Shown here: piece after piece, positions 1-8,849 of the stretch | Numbering within the stretch: position 1 is the first letter of the stretch | How the letters are laid out: each line of letters opens with the position of its first letter | NCBI GenBank assembly: GCA_943324725.2 | Contig: CALPMR020000005.1 | Location: 1 to 33,213, forward strand | Direction of reading: 5' to 3' | Source: Bordetella parapertussis | GTDB taxonomy: Bacteria; Cyanobacteriota; Cyanobacteriia; PCC-6307; Cyanobiaceae | Length of the DNA stretch: 33,213 bases | Notes under the pieces: generated by a model | Told to the model about the DNA's origin: nothing | The model's database searches: none | Seen by the model: the letters and a program-made list of their open reading frames with translations, nothing else | Position numbers and translations under genes: made by a program

Positions 1-492
1 AACCTCTGGCAGAAAACCCTGCGCCAACAGGCGATGGCCCGCTTCGAAGCCGGCGATCTCAACGGGGCCCTGGCGGCGCTGCAACCGCTCGGCGAGGGGC
101 CCCGGGGCGATGGCAACACCCTGGGCGATGAACTCAGCGAAAACTGGAACCGCAATCGGGTCCAATTGCAGCGAGCCGAGCAACTCACCGCCCAGGCCCG
201 CTGGTGGGAGGCCCTCGACGCCCTCAACCGCATCGACCACCCCTGGTGGCAACTGCGCAGTGCAGCTGTACGACGGCGCCTGGAGCAGGGCATGAACGCC
301 CTCAAGGGGGCCGATCGCGAGCATGAAAGCCATGGCGACCTGCCCGGTGGCGTCGATCCCCAGAAACTCGATCAGCTCGTGCAGAAGCACATCGCCACCG
401 GCATGGACGAGTGGAAAGCCTTTGAGGCCAGCTGCAAACAGCTGGGGGGGCGGGTGGTGGAGGCGGGGCCGGAAACGACCTGCCAGCGATAG
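1..492 (+). CDS. C-terminal part of an unidentified helical-repeat protein (5' end outside window)
   Basis: The frame is open from base 1, so only the last 163 residues are visible. An internal ATG at 34 gives a 152-residue product but is probably not the true start, because the upstream codons read smoothly into it. The visible part is helical and rich in Ala, Leu, Trp and Gln (FEAGDLNGALAALQPLG, then ARWWEALDALNRIDHPWW). That spacing resembles TPR-like helix pairs in which each helix carries a load-counting Trp/Leu face. The tail contains two cysteines. I recognise no family and see no catalytic motif. It lies 56 bases upstream of ftrV on the same strand, so the two may be co-transcribed. 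That it is coding is fairly sure; function is unknown. Confidence 0.6.
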   Translation, partial: NLWQKTLRQQAMARFEAGDLNGALAALQPLGEGPRGDGNTLGDELSENWNRNRVQLQRAEQLTAQARWWEALDALNRIDHPWWQLRSAAVRRRLEQGMNALKGADREHESHGDLPGGVDPQKLDQLVQKHIATGMDEWKAFEASCKQLGGRVVEAGPETTCQR

Positions 493-548
493 GAACCAGG
501 CCTGCCGCGCCCATGACAGGATTGGGCTCAACGACAGACCCGGTGCCC

Positions 549-767
549 ATGCAGCCAGGCGATCAGGTGACAATCAGCCAGAGCGTGGTGGTCTACAACC
601 ACCCGGAGCATCGTGGTGAAGCCTTCGATCTCGAGGGTCAACAGGGGGTTGTGCACCAGGTGCTCGACGACTGGAAAGGCCGGCCGATCAGCCCGACCCT
701 GCCCGTCGTGGTGGCCTTTGGCCGCTACCGCGCCCACTTCCGGCCAGAAGAGCTGACGGCTGCCTGA
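549..767 (+). CDS. ftrV: Ferredoxin-thioredoxin reductase, variable (alpha) subunit
   Basis: FtrV is the small variable subunit of ferredoxin:thioredoxin reductase, which passes electrons from photosystem-reduced ferredoxin to thioredoxin in cyanobacteria and plastids. It packs against the catalytic Fe-S subunit FtrC and has no catalytic cysteine. The 72-residue product starts MQPGDQV and carries the family signature VVVYNHPEHRGEAFDLEG at about residues 11-28, then GRPISPTLPVVVAF and a final AHFRPEEL. Length fits the usual 70-75 residues. An in-frame ATG at 513 would add 12 residues; I prefer 549 because the family normally begins a few residues before the PGD turn. Neither start has a convincing ribosome binding site; an AGGAA lies about 18 bases before 513. 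No ftrC is visible in the window. Confidence 0.85.
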   Translation: MQPGDQVTISQSVVVYNHPEHRGEAFDLEGQQGVVHQVLDDWKGRPISPTLPVVVAFGRYRAHFRPEELTAA

Positions 768-782
768 GCCGCTCTTGGGAGC

Positions 783-1424
783 TCAGCTCCGCAACAGATA
801 CACGCCCTCTTCGCCATCGATGGCCTGGAGGCAGAGCTCAATCGTCTCCTGGCGTGCGGTCGGCACCAGCCGGCCGCAGAAATCGGGCTGAATCGGCAGC
901 TCCCGATGGCCCCGGTCCACCATCGCCAACAGCAGCACCCGGCGCGGCCTGCCCCAGGCCTGCAAGGCTTCCAGGGCCGCCCGCACGGTGCGGCCGGTGA
1001 AGATCACGTCATCCACCAGCACCACCTGGCGCCCCTCGAGGCTGCCCGGCAACTGGGTGGCCTCCACCAGACGGGTACCCACCCGTTCCAGATCGTCGCG
1101 ATGAAAGGTGGGATCCAGGCTGCCGTGGGCGATCGGATGGCCGCAGATCGCCTCCAGCCGGGATGCCAGGACCCGGGCCAGGGCCACACCACGGGTGGGG
1201 ATACCGAGCAGCAGCAGCTGGCGGCTGTCCGCCACCTGCTCCAGCACCTGGGAGGCCAGACGATCAAGGGTGCGGCCCAGTTCCTCGGCACTGAGCAGCT
1301 CCAGCCGCACCGGAGCAGCCCCAACAGCCACAGCCGCGGCACCAGACCGGGCCGGGCCAGTCACCTCAGGGGCAGAACCACAAGCAGTAGCGGCGGTCGG
1401 CAAAGCGTCACTGGGGCTGGCCAT
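783..1424 (-). CDS. pyrR: Bifunctional pyrimidine regulatory protein / uracil phosphoribosyltransferase PyrR
   Basis: PyrR belongs to the type I phosphoribosyltransferases. It makes UMP from uracil and PRPP, and in many bacteria it also binds pyr mRNA to attenuate pyrimidine genes. The PRPP-binding loop VVLVDDVIFTGRT is at residues 134-146, preceded by GIPTRGV (74-80) and followed by the family block DRGHRELPI (170-178) and the C-terminal DGEEGVYL. The first 38 residues are an Ala/Pro-rich stretch not found in typical PyrR proteins of about 180 residues. An in-frame GTG at 1310 (VRLELLSAEELG) matches the usual N-terminus better and may be the real start. The gene is convergent with ftrV, with a 15-base gap, and divergent from gpmI across about 1.1 kb. 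RNA-binding activity cannot be judged from sequence alone. Confidence 0.9.
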   Translation of the reverse strand: MASPSDALPTAATACGSAPEVTGPARSGAAAVAVGAAPVRLELLSAEELGRTLDRLASQVLEQVADSRQLLLLGIPTRGVALARVLASRLEAICGHPIAHGSLDPTFHRDDLERVGTRLVEATQLPGSLEGRQVVLVDDVIFTGRTVRAALEALQAWGRPRRVLLLAMVDRGHRELPIQPDFCGRLVPTARQETIELCLQAIDGEEGVYLLRS

Positions 1425-2517
1425 GGCGCGGCACGAGGTGAGGTGATCCTGATGCCGCCGATGCTAAGGAGCCCCCAAAGCGCCGGAGCAGCGCCGAGCC
1501 ATCGGCGCAAAGCGCGAGCTGCGGGCGTCACGCTTCCTGCCGGTCGGTTTCTGCAGCTGCGATCAGATGCGCACGACAACATTCAGCGTCAGGCCAGAAC
1601 GCGCTCAGCCCCAGCTCGATCGAAAACCTGGTCGCCGGCGGCAATGTCGTCGGAGCAGCGCTGAAACCGGATCAACGCTGAGGATTGATCAGCAACAGGC
1701 TCATGGACGGCTGCCATGACCAGCAGATCAGCCTTACTGGCTCCCCGGCAGTTCCCCAGATCAAGGAAGTGGCGCAGCTTGATTTCAGCTGTACAGGGAG
1801 GGAGAGCCAACCTGTCTGGGGCGACAACACCGTGCCGAGTCCAGGACTGCTGGTCAAGGAATCGGACTGATCGAGAGGGCAACCGGCATCGCCTTGTCAA
1901 CGTCCAGCCATGGCTGAGCAACGTGGAACATCTGGCCACGGTTCCAACGTTTCTGCTGTCTTCATGTCTCAGAAACAACGTCTCCAGACCGTTGCGCTCA
2001 AACCTTGGTTGATGACCCGAATGACGCCGCAGGGGCAATCTCATCGACATGACCTGCCCTGATCGGGCCGCACCGATCAGACTCCGCACCACTGCCGTGA
2101 GCGTCGCGAACGCGCAAGGGCCAAGCAACAACCCTTTTCCAAACCTATTGTTCCCCCATCTTGTTGATCCAGATTGTTTCATCCATTCCGTATCCCCTCG
2201 CCCCTGGCAAACCCATGGCAAGCGACAACAACGCCGCCGGATCAGCAATGCCCTGATCCAAACCTGACGACCTGATCACCCTTGACTGAAGCCACCAGTC
2301 AGAGCAATCTCCTCCTTCCCCGTCAGGAGGTCAGAGCTGTCAAGACAGGGATCAGAAGGGGCGGAAACGGTCCCGCAGACTTGGATCTTCAGCCGATCAA
2401 GGCCCCAAAGCCGTGTCATCAAAGCCTGACGCCAAGCCGCTCCCTTGGGGCGCTGACAGAAGGCGCTGTAAGTTGGGATTCGAAAGACGTCGTATTTACG
2501 ACATCCGGACTGATCGG
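1425..2517. other. Long gene-free gap between pyrR and gpmI
   Basis: About 1.1 kb separates the divergent pyrR and gpmI starts. All six frames contain medium-length open stretches, the longest a 219-codon minus-strand frame (1589-2248), but none matches a family I know. The candidates are rich in Arg, Ser and Cys with unusual codon choice. No tRNA fold, transposase motif (DDE or HTH) or clear intrinsic terminator was found. The segment may be a decayed insertion or simply a regulatory and untranslated region. Confidence 0.4.
2489..2502. promoter_or_regulatory. Perfect 14-base palindrome just upstream of gpmI
   Basis: GTCGTA-TT-TACGAC is a perfect inverted repeat with a two-base centre, ending 15 bases before the proposed GTG start at 2518. 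Position and symmetry suit a dimeric repressor operator or a site overlapping the promoter. No known regulator consensus is recognised. If translation really started at ATG 2413 the palindrome would be coding, so it mildly supports the GTG start. Confidence 0.35.
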
Positions 2518-4215
2518 GTGACCGCCATTTCTTCCTCCCAGTACGTCTCCACGGGCCCCGGCGGCGCCAGGGCCAAAGGGAATGCAGGCACCGGCGGCGG
2601 CCCAACCCCCTTTGAGGCCTCAGGCCCTGTGGCACCAGTGGTGCTGGCCATTCTGGATGGCTGGGGCTACCGCCATGACAGCGAACACAATGCCATTCGT
2701 TCGGCCCACACTCCGGTGATGGATGCCCTCTGGCATGCCTATCCACACACCCTGATCGAGGCGAGCGGGGCGGCGGTAGGGCTGCCGGACAACCAGATGG
2801 GCAACTCCGAGGTTGGCCACCTCACGATTGGTTCGGGCCGAATCATCCGCCAGGAGCTTGTTCGCATCGGCCAGGCCGTACGCGACGGCAGCCTGGCCAG
2901 AAATGATGCGATCAACAGCCTGGCCGACACACTGCTGGCCGATGGCGGCACCCTGCACCTGATCGGCCTCTGCTCCGACGGCGGCGTCCACAGCCACGTC
3001 GATCACCTCGCCGGCCTGCTGCACTGGGCCGCCGGCCGGGGGCTGCACGATGTGGCGATTCATGTGATCACCGACGGCCGTGACACCGCCCCCAACAGCG
3101 CCCAGCTGTTCCTGGAGCGGATCGAACAGGCCATCATCAAGGCCGGAGTCGGGCGGATCGCCACCCTCTGTGGCCGCTACTGGGCCATGGATCGCGACAA
3201 CCGCTGGGAGCGCACCGAAAAGGCCTACCACCTGCTCACCGAAGCGGAGCCGATCACCAGTGGCGCCACCTGGGACGACATTCTGGTTGGCTCCTATGCC
3301 GAGGGGATCACCGACGAGTTTCTCGAGCCGGTGCGACTGGCACCGGGTCATCTGCAACCTGGCGATGGCCTGATCTGCTTCAACTTCCGCCCTGATCGGG
3401 TGCGGCAACTGATCCGCTCGCTGGTGCTGCCGGAGTTCAACAACTTTGAGCGCACCCTGATCACGCCGCTGCATGTGGTCACCTTCACCCAATACGAGCA
3501 GGGACTGCCCGTCCGCGTGGCCTTCCCACCCGAATCCCTGGATGGACTGCTGGGCCAGGTTGTCTCCCAGCACGGCCTGCGCCAGTTCCGCACAGCAGAA
3601 ACCGAGAAATATCCCCATGTCACCTATTTCATGAATGGTGGCATCGAGCAGGCCTTCCCCGGCGAAGACCGTCATCTGGTGCCGTCTCCGCGGGTTGCCA
3701 CCTATGACCAGGCACCGGAGATGTCCGCCGCCCAGCTCACCGACAGCTGCATTGCCGCCATCAACAAGGGCATCTATTCGCTGGTGGTGATCAACTACGC
3801 CAATCCCGACATGGTCGGCCATACCGGCCGGATGGCTCCCACCACCGAGGCCATCGCCACGGTGGACCGCTGCGTTGGTCGCCTGATGGAAGCCACCAAC
3901 CGCATGGGCGGCACCCTGCTGATCACCGCCGACCACGGCAATGCCGAACTGATGCAGGGCCCGGACGGACGCCCCTGGACAGCCCACACCACCAACCCGG
4001 TGCCCGTGATCCTGGTGGAGGGAGAGAAGCGCAAGCTGCCGGGCCACGGCACCGATGTCACCTTGCGGGAAGGCTGTGGGCTTGCCGACATCGCCCCCAC
4101 CCTGCTTGAGCTGCTTGATCTGCCCAAACCCGAACGCATGACCGGTAGCTCCCTGGTGGCAACGGTGGCCAGCGAAGTCAGCACCGGCCGCATGGCCCAG
4201 GTGGCAGGGACCTGA
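2518..4215 (+). CDS. gpmI: 2,3-bisphosphoglycerate-independent phosphoglycerate mutase
   Basis: GpmI interconverts 3- and 2-phosphoglycerate in lower glycolysis using two Mn ions and a phosphoserine intermediate, in the cytosol. The alkaline-phosphatase-superfamily metal site starts with LAILDGWG (Asp47 in GTG-start numbering); the nucleophile serine is in [10 protein letters not shown] (Ser97). Further family blocks are [33 protein letters not shown] and TADHGNAE. From GTG 2518 the protein has 565 residues against about 510-545 usually, the excess being a low-complexity N-terminus of roughly 38 residues before [13 protein letters not shown]. An ATG at 2413 would give 600 residues with an Arg/Lys-rich leader of no family resemblance, so I chose the GTG. 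The gene reads away from pyrR. As I recall, picocyanobacteria usually have secG and groESL downstream; here a surface-polysaccharide region follows. Confidence 0.95.
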   Translation: MTAISSSQYVSTGPGGARAKGNAGTGGGPTPFEASGPVAPVVLAILDGWGYRHDSEHNAIRSAHTPVMDALWHAYPHTLIEASGAAVGLPDNQMGNSEVGHLTIGSGRIIRQELVRIGQAVRDGSLARNDAINSLADTLLADGGTLHLIGLCSDGGVHSHVDHLAGLLHWAAGRGLHDVAIHVITDGRDTAPNSAQLFLERIEQAIIKAGVGRIATLCGRYWAMDRDNRWERTEKAYHLLTEAEPITSGATWDDILVGSYAEGITDEFLEPVRLAPGHLQPGDGLICFNFRPDRVRQLIRSLVLPEFNNFERTLITPLHVVTFTQYEQGLPVRVAFPPESLDGLLGQVVSQHGLRQFRTAETEKYPHVTYFMNGGIEQAFPGEDRHLVPSPRVATYDQAPEMSAAQLTDSCIAAINKGIYSLVVINYANPDMVGHTGRMAPTTEAIATVDRCVGRLMEATNRMGGTLLITADHGNAELMQGPDGRPWTAHTTNPVPVILVEGEKRKLPGHGTDVTLREGCGLADIAPTLLELLDLPKPERMTGSSLVATVASEVSTGRMAQVAGT

Positions 4216-4296
4216 AAGACAGCCAGAAGGTTGCCAACAGCCTCCAAGGGAAGCTTCCGCACCTTTGCCTGCTGCAGCCGAGGACGGACCTCCAGC

Positions 4297-4338
4297 CTAT
4301 TGCTGCGCAAATACAATAGATATGCATCTAACTATTGT
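4297..4338. promoter_or_regulatory. Three alternating CTATTG/CAATAG half-sites upstream of the RTX-like gene
   Basis: CTATTG (4297-4302), CAATAG (4314-4319) and CTATTG (4332-4337) alternate in orientation, with starts 17 and 18 bases apart. The second pair is extended to ACAATAG-N12-CTATTGT, a perfect 7-base inverted repeat (4313-4338). The array lies about 120 bases before the ATG at 4455, where AT content rises sharply. A possible -10 hexamer (TACACT, around 4392-4397) follows. This looks like an operator array; the regulator is unknown. Confidence 0.35.
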
Positions 4339-4454
4339 GCAGAGCTTCCTGAAATCAAGGCATTCAGAGTGCACCCCAAGTCCAACAACTGCTACACTCA
4401 AATCACTAGGGCCACCAGGGGCCCAAACTCCAGACCCCTTACAGAACAAGCTCG

Positions 4455-5408
4455 ATGGCCACCCTCACCCTCTCCAGCACCTTAACAACCGGCCAGTACA
4501 AAAGATCGCTACCTGTTTACAACAAAGCCCCATCATCTACGGTTTACAATCAGTATATTGCTCCAGATTTGACTGGGGCCACAAGCCGTACCGTCAACGC
4601 GATGGTGCTTGGGGCGGGAACAGGCTTCACGGATTCAGTCGTCCCTGGAGATTACATTTCAAACAACAACACCTCGGGAATCACATTTCTGGTCTTCAAT
4701 AGGGTCACCAACATCAAGGGGGTCAACCTCAATGTCGGCCCCGGCAATGGATCCGGCAGCAACCAAGACCTTGGCGATAGCATCTATGTCGAAACGGGCG
4801 ACCACTCCACAGGCAATCCTTCGACATCCGTCAATTTTATCAACTCTAAAATTATCACCGGCGACGAAACTTCACCCTTAAATGACAAAGATTTGGTCGT
4901 TTTCGGTTCAAATCAATCCAAAATTGGTCAAACTTACCTGATCAGCCAAGGTTCATTCAAGGCAACAATCAATGGACTTCTTGTTTCAGCTGAAGACCCC
5001 CCCAATCAGTCACCTCTCACCCTTCAATCCAGCACTGTTCAGACTGGCAACGGCGACGACACCCTGCTTTTTGCCAATACCAATGCTTCGACAGTAATTG
5101 GCGGCGATTCATCGCAGGGAAACCTCTTTGATCTCGGCGAAGGTGCGGACGTTGTCTACTTTGCCGCTCCCAACACAATTTATGGCAACAACGTCATCAA
5201 TATCGGCAAGAAAGATGGAACCGTTGACGGTCAAGCTGACAGCCTGGTCTTTAACGGTACCAATTTCGCGAATGTAAACGGAACCACCACCTATCTCACT
5301 GTCAAAGGATTTGAAAATACAAAAGATAGCCTCTTCTATAATAGCATTCAGTATCAAGACAAAGCAACCATCAGCACCGTGACTGGCAACAAAATTCAAT
5401 TCACATAG
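4455..5408 (+). CDS. RTX-like secreted protein, candidate type I secretion substrate
   Basis: The 317-residue protein has no N-terminal signal peptide, no membrane segment and no cysteine, and is rich in Asn, Thr, Ser, Gly and Asp: the usual profile of a leaderless substrate of a type I exporter. Two degenerate RTX-like calcium-binding nonapeptides are visible, GNGDDTLLF (198-206) and GEGADVVYF (228-236), linked by IGGDSSQGNLFDL, then a weaker turn (NTIYGNNVINIG). This predicts a short beta-roll. The last 50 residues are hydrophobic/polar alternating (SLFYNSIQYQ, ending KIQFT), where type I signals normally lie. The N-terminal 190 residues match nothing I know. The exporter operon is about 5 kb downstream on the opposite strand. 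The gene is AT-richer than gpmI, suggesting separate acquisition. Secretion is inferred, not shown. Confidence 0.75.
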   Translation: MATLTLSSTLTTGQYKRSLPVYNKAPSSTVYNQYIAPDLTGATSRTVNAMVLGAGTGFTDSVVPGDYISNNNTSGITFLVFNRVTNIKGVNLNVGPGNGSGSNQDLGDSIYVETGDHSTGNPSTSVNFINSKIITGDETSPLNDKDLVVFGSNQSKIGQTYLISQGSFKATINGLLVSAEDPPNQSPLTLQSSTVQTGNGDDTLLFANTNASTVIGGDSSQGNLFDLGEGADVVYFAAPNTIYGNNVINIGKKDGTVDGQADSLVFNGTNFANVNGTTTYLTVKGFENTKDSLFYNSIQYQDKATISTVTGNKIQFT

Positions 5409-6358
5409 TCACCAAGCTTCGTTCAATTCCCCGAAATATCGTCAACAGCTCAATCGAGCAAATAGACCAGATCATATCCCACTTTGTCGATCTAAGAAAC
5501 ATAAAATTTTCTCTCACACAAAAGCCGCGAAGTCACGGTTGTAAATTTTTTACTTGCATCATCCTACGCCAAAGACACGTTTCAACCCTGGATTGCATCA
5601 ATAATTTTAAGACGTAATTTTCGCCAACCATCTGACTGTGAGAACTTACAATGCCTGCTTGGTTCCGCCAAGCAGGCAAGTTTTTTTTTGAATCAAACCT
5701 TAGACCTACCGCCCTACCAGCGCGCCGTCTGGATTCAATTACCACAGCTTGGCAAACATTGGGCCTCATTGCCAAAGCAGATCAATCTATTCAATCCCAT
5801 ACGTTTGATCAGATATTAGCTTCAAACCTGCGGATTCATTGGGCTGGCCCCTTCAAATCGAGAGCAGTCACTGAGATTAATTACTCAATTGACTGCCCAT
5901 AATGGCCCCAAACCCAACAGGTCTCTGTCTCAAAGAAGGCTTTGCAACACCCGGAATGGCAGGGTCGGAGAAGTGAAATTTCACTCTGCGCGAGGTGCAC
6001 AGATCGATGCCCCTGAGGGGATGATCCGCAGATTGCCAGGAGAGGTTTTGGAGTGGCACTTGATCGTTCAGCCTCGAGTCCCCATCCATCACCAAAGAAG
6101 GGCAGCTCAACAAATAGCCCCCCTTGAGCGATACGGAACTGCCGCTCCCAGGGCCTCCTGGGGCATGAGGCGAGTCTGCGCACTGAGTTGTGGAGCTGCC
6201 CTCTATCCTCGCCTCGCTGGGCTGTGTGCTGCCAAGCTGATTGGTTATCGCCGACATCAACCGCAGCAGCCTGAACCGTCAGCCAGCATCCCTTCAATGC
6301 AGCAGGCCATCTGGACACGTTCGAACCATACGGCCCTGAACATCAATAAGCTGGCCCA
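5409..6358. other. Gene-poor stretch after the RTX-like gene
   Basis: The left half (to about 5880) is AT-rich and contains one strong intrinsic terminator (5652-5689), so transcription passes through it. The right half is GC-richer. Overlapping frames of 127-162 codons occur on both strands around 5880-6377, but they shadow each other, use rare codons (ATA, AGG) and have no recognisable motif. I see no supported gene here; a small RNA ending at the terminator is possible. Confidence 0.4.
5652..5689 (+). terminator. Strong Rho-independent terminator
   Basis: A perfect 11-base-pair stem, TGCCTGCTTGG (5652-5662) with CCAAGCAGGCA (5668-5678), encloses a 5-base loop and is followed two bases later by nine T residues (5681-5689). 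It reads on the plus strand, 243 bases after the stop of the RTX-like gene, so it ends either a long 3' untranslated region or an independent small transcript. Confidence 0.9.
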
Positions 6359-7657
6359 TTGGCTCCTCCGGCGGTGATTGAGGACCTGCGTGCAGCTCTG
6401 CGGCTCAATCCTGGCAATCCCCGGCTCTGGGCCAAGTTGATGCACCACCTGTGGGTGACGGATCGTCCCCATGAAGCCCTGGCCATCTGGCGACAGACAG
6501 AAATCCATCTGCCTGAGCCGCTGCGGCCCTATCTCGTCCTCGGCAATGTTCAGCGTGATCTCAATGCCTTCGATGCCGCCGCCGAGGCCTACGCCAGGGA
6601 GACGGAACTGGGCGATGGCGCCCGACAATTGGCAGTGGCCTGGAACCACAGCCAGATCCTGATCGGCCTGGAGCGTTACAGCCAGGCCTTTGCCCTGGCC
6701 GAACAGCGCTTTCTGCTCAGCCATCACCAGGCCTGGCGCCGTCCCCCCTACTGGCAGGGATGGCCCGGACCCAGCAAGCAGGACCAATCGCCAGCAGCAA
6801 CGGCCCCGTTCCTCACCGTCTGGAGTGAACAGGGCATCGGTGACACGCTCCAGTACCTGCGCTGGCTGCCGCTGCTGATTCAGCGGGGATGGAACGTGCG
6901 CCTTGAGGTGGAGCCACCGCTGCTGCTGCTGTTGAGGCAGGGTCTGGCCTGGCTGGGGCCCAACCTCACCATCGCGCCGAAAGGAATCGGACCGCGGCCC
7001 CTGGCCAACCCCTGCCAGGGATCCCTGCTCAGCCTGCCCTGGCTGCTGGGGGGAGCGCCCCTGGCTGAGGTGTTTCAGCCCCTTCGCCGCGGCTCAGGGC
7101 AGGTCACGGGCTACCTTCACTCGCCCCACTGGCCCCTGCCAGCCCCGACGCGGCAGCGGCCGCCCCGCATCGGCCTGGTCTGGGCAGCAGGCCGCAAACA
7201 CGATGACGATTTCATCCACAGGGAATTTGAGCGCCGCAGCCTGCCCGCTGCGGCGCTGATGGATCTGCTGGCAGGCCTGGAGCGCTCCGGGGCCGAATTG
7301 ATCTGCCTCCAGTTCGGCGGCCTCGATCGCCAGCGGGCTGCAGGCTGGAGCGGCGGCTTCGCCGACACCTTGGCCGATGGGGTGAACCTGGCCGACAACG
7401 CCCGCTGGATCTCGGCCCTGGATCTGGTGATCACGGTGGATACGGCCACCGCCCACCTGGTGGGTGCCATGGCGGCACCGGGCTGGGTGTTGCTGCCCTG
7501 GGGCTCCGATCCCCGTTGGCTGCGCCAACGCCACGACAGCCCCTGGTACCCGACCCTCACCCTGCTGCGACAACCTGGCCATCGGGACTGGCCCGGACTT
7601 GTGCAACTGGTGCTGGAGCGCTTCCGGCTCTGGCTGGCCGCTTGGTCTAGCCCCTGA
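6359..7657 (+). CDS. TPR-containing GT9-like (heptosyltransferase-fold) glycosyltransferase
   Basis: Residues 1-125 form TPR-like helix pairs (ALRLNPGNPRLWAKLMHHL; AFDAAAEAYARETELGDG; RYSQAFALAEQRFL). The rest is a GT-B domain of the type usually found behind TPR repeats in bacteria: WSEQGIGDTLQYLRWLPLL (155-173) is the glycine-rich N-domain loop, RIGLVWAAGRKHDDD (270-284) opens the C-domain, and LVITVDTATAHLVGAMAAP (356-374) is the acceptor/nucleotide-site block, followed by LLPWGSDPRWL and DSPWYPTL. Such proteins transfer sugars to proteins or glycans in the cytosol; donor and acceptor are not predictable. The start is TTG 6359 after an in-frame stop at 6347; GTG 6374 is an alternative. The 3' end overlaps the convergent neighbour by 11 bases. 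Confidence 0.85.
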   Translation: MAPPAVIEDLRAALRLNPGNPRLWAKLMHHLWVTDRPHEALAIWRQTEIHLPEPLRPYLVLGNVQRDLNAFDAAAEAYARETELGDGARQLAVAWNHSQILIGLERYSQAFALAEQRFLLSHHQAWRRPPYWQGWPGPSKQDQSPAATAPFLTVWSEQGIGDTLQYLRWLPLLIQRGWNVRLEVEPPLLLLLRQGLAWLGPNLTIAPKGIGPRPLANPCQGSLLSLPWLLGGAPLAEVFQPLRRGSGQVTGYLHSPHWPLPAPTRQRPPRIGLVWAAGRKHDDDFIHREFERRSLPAAALMDLLAGLERSGAELICLQFGGLDRQRAAGWSGGFADTLADGVNLADNARWISALDLVITVDTATAHLVGAMAAPGWVLLPWGSDPRWLRQRHDSPWYPTLTLLRQPGHRDWPGLVQLVLERFRLWLAAWSSP

Positions 7658-8849
7658 GCACCGCTTCGTAGGCATCGGTGCAGGCCTCCAGCTCGTAGTG
7701 CTGCTCCACCGTGGCCCTGGCGGCGGCCGCCAAGCGGCGGCGCAGATCCGGATCCTCGAGCAACTGCAGCAGTGCCTGAGCGAGCTGCTCCGGGCTGTTG
7801 AAATCCACCAGCAGGCCATTCTCTCCTGCGCGGATCACCTCCTCCACTGGCAGGCCGCGGGAGCCCACCACCGGAGCACCGCAGGCCATTGCCTCCAACA
7901 AGCTCCAGGAGAGGGCATAGGGATAGGTGAGATACACATGGGCGGCGCTCACCTGAAAGATGCCAAGCAGATGCTGATAGTCCGTACGGCCGACGAAATG
8001 AAGCCGCTCCAGATCGAGCTGCCCCGCCAACTCCTCCAGCAAGGCCCCCTGATGCCCACCGGGATGGTCGCTTGCCGGTCCATAGCCCTTACCGTTCTCG
8101 CCGACGATGATGACCTGAACGCTCGCATGGTGCCGCTGCAGCAACGCGACAGCGCGCATGAAGGTGGGGAAACCGCGCAGCGGCTCCAGATGACGGCTGC
8201 AATAGGTCACCACCGGATCCCCCGGCCTCAGCGCCAGCTGACTCCCCATCAGCAGCCAGCGATCCGCATAGGGAGCGATCGAGCTGACATCCACGCCCTC
8301 GTGAATCACATGGAAGCGCTGACGCAGGTGGGAGGGAAAGCTGTCCCGTTGATAGCGGGTCGGGCAGATCAGGGCATCGCTGGTCGCGATCGCCGCCTGG
8401 GAGAGCAGATTCAGGTGATGCATGGAAATGCTCAGATCCGCGGGCACCGGCCCGAGACTCTGATCGAAGCCATAGCCCATCACCAGGGGACTGCCATAGA
8501 GCTCCGGATAGGCCACCAGTCGCTGCTCGGGCCAGACATCCCGTAAATAGAGACCCTCCCCCCAGCTGCAGTGATACAGAACGGCATCGGCGATCCACCC
8601 CCCCTCGCGCAGGAGCTGGCTGGCCGACCTCACCTGATAAGCCCGGCGCAGGGCCTGCTCAAGATGCCGATCACAGCCGTCCCAGCTGGGCTCGGGCTCC
8701 TCAATGGAATAGAGCCCATAGGTGATGCCCTCCGGCATGGCACCCGAACGCCGACCGAGGGCCACCACATCGTGACCACGGGCCATCAAGCCACCAGCCA
8801 GATGGCGGAACTGGCCGGGAAAATTCTGATGGATCAGCAGGATACGCAT
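7647..8849 (-). CDS. Family 4 glycosyltransferase
   Basis: This is a 400-residue GT-B retaining glycosyltransferase. The N-terminus MRILLIHQNFPGQFRHLAGG is the hallmark of the GT4 subgroup with the Glyco_trans_4_3 type N-domain. The C-domain carries VVTYCSRHLEPLRGFPTFM, then HFVGRTDYQHLLGIFQVS and the nucleotide-sugar site AMACGAPVVGSRGLPVEEVI with GENGLLVDF behind it. These enzymes elongate extracellular or lipid-linked glycans from NDP-sugars on the cytoplasmic side. It has its own ATG start at 8849 and no signal or membrane segment. It is convergent with the TPR glycosyltransferase and divergent from the duplicated-domain gene at 9064 across 214 bases. Family is sure; sugar specificity is unknown. 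Confidence 0.9.
   Translation of the reverse strand: MRILLIHQNFPGQFRHLAGGLMARGHDVVALGRRSGAMPEGITYGLYSIEEPEPSWDGCDRHLEQALRRAYQVRSASQLLREGGWIADAVLYHCSWGEGLYLRDVWPEQRLVAYPELYGSPLVMGYGFDQSLGPVPADLSISMHHLNLLSQAAIATSDALICPTRYQRDSFPSHLRQRFHVIHEGVDVSSIAPYADRWLLMGSQLALRPGDPVVTYCSRHLEPLRGFPTFMRAVALLQRHHASVQVIIVGENGKGYGPASDHPGGHQGALLEELAGQLDLERLHFVGRTDYQHLLGIFQVSAAHVYLTYPYALSWSLLEAMACGAPVVGSRGLPVEEVIRAGENGLLVDFNSPEQLAQALLQLLEDPDLRRRLAAAARATVEQHYELEACTDAYEAVLRG

Noticed and set aside
2276..2746. 156-codon minus-strand frame with several Cys/Trp, overlapping the gpmI start
   Set aside because: It overlaps the gpmI N-terminus on the other strand, is Arg/Trp-rich and has no recognisable motif; its pattern fits a shadow frame.
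2620..4047. 475-codon minus-strand open frame opposite gpmI
   Set aside because: It is a full antisense shadow of the conserved gpmI frame, Gly/His/Gln-rich, with no motif.
5877..6377. Three overlapping frames of 127-162 codons as possible genes
   Set aside because: They conflict with each other, show rare codons and no motif; none can be preferred.
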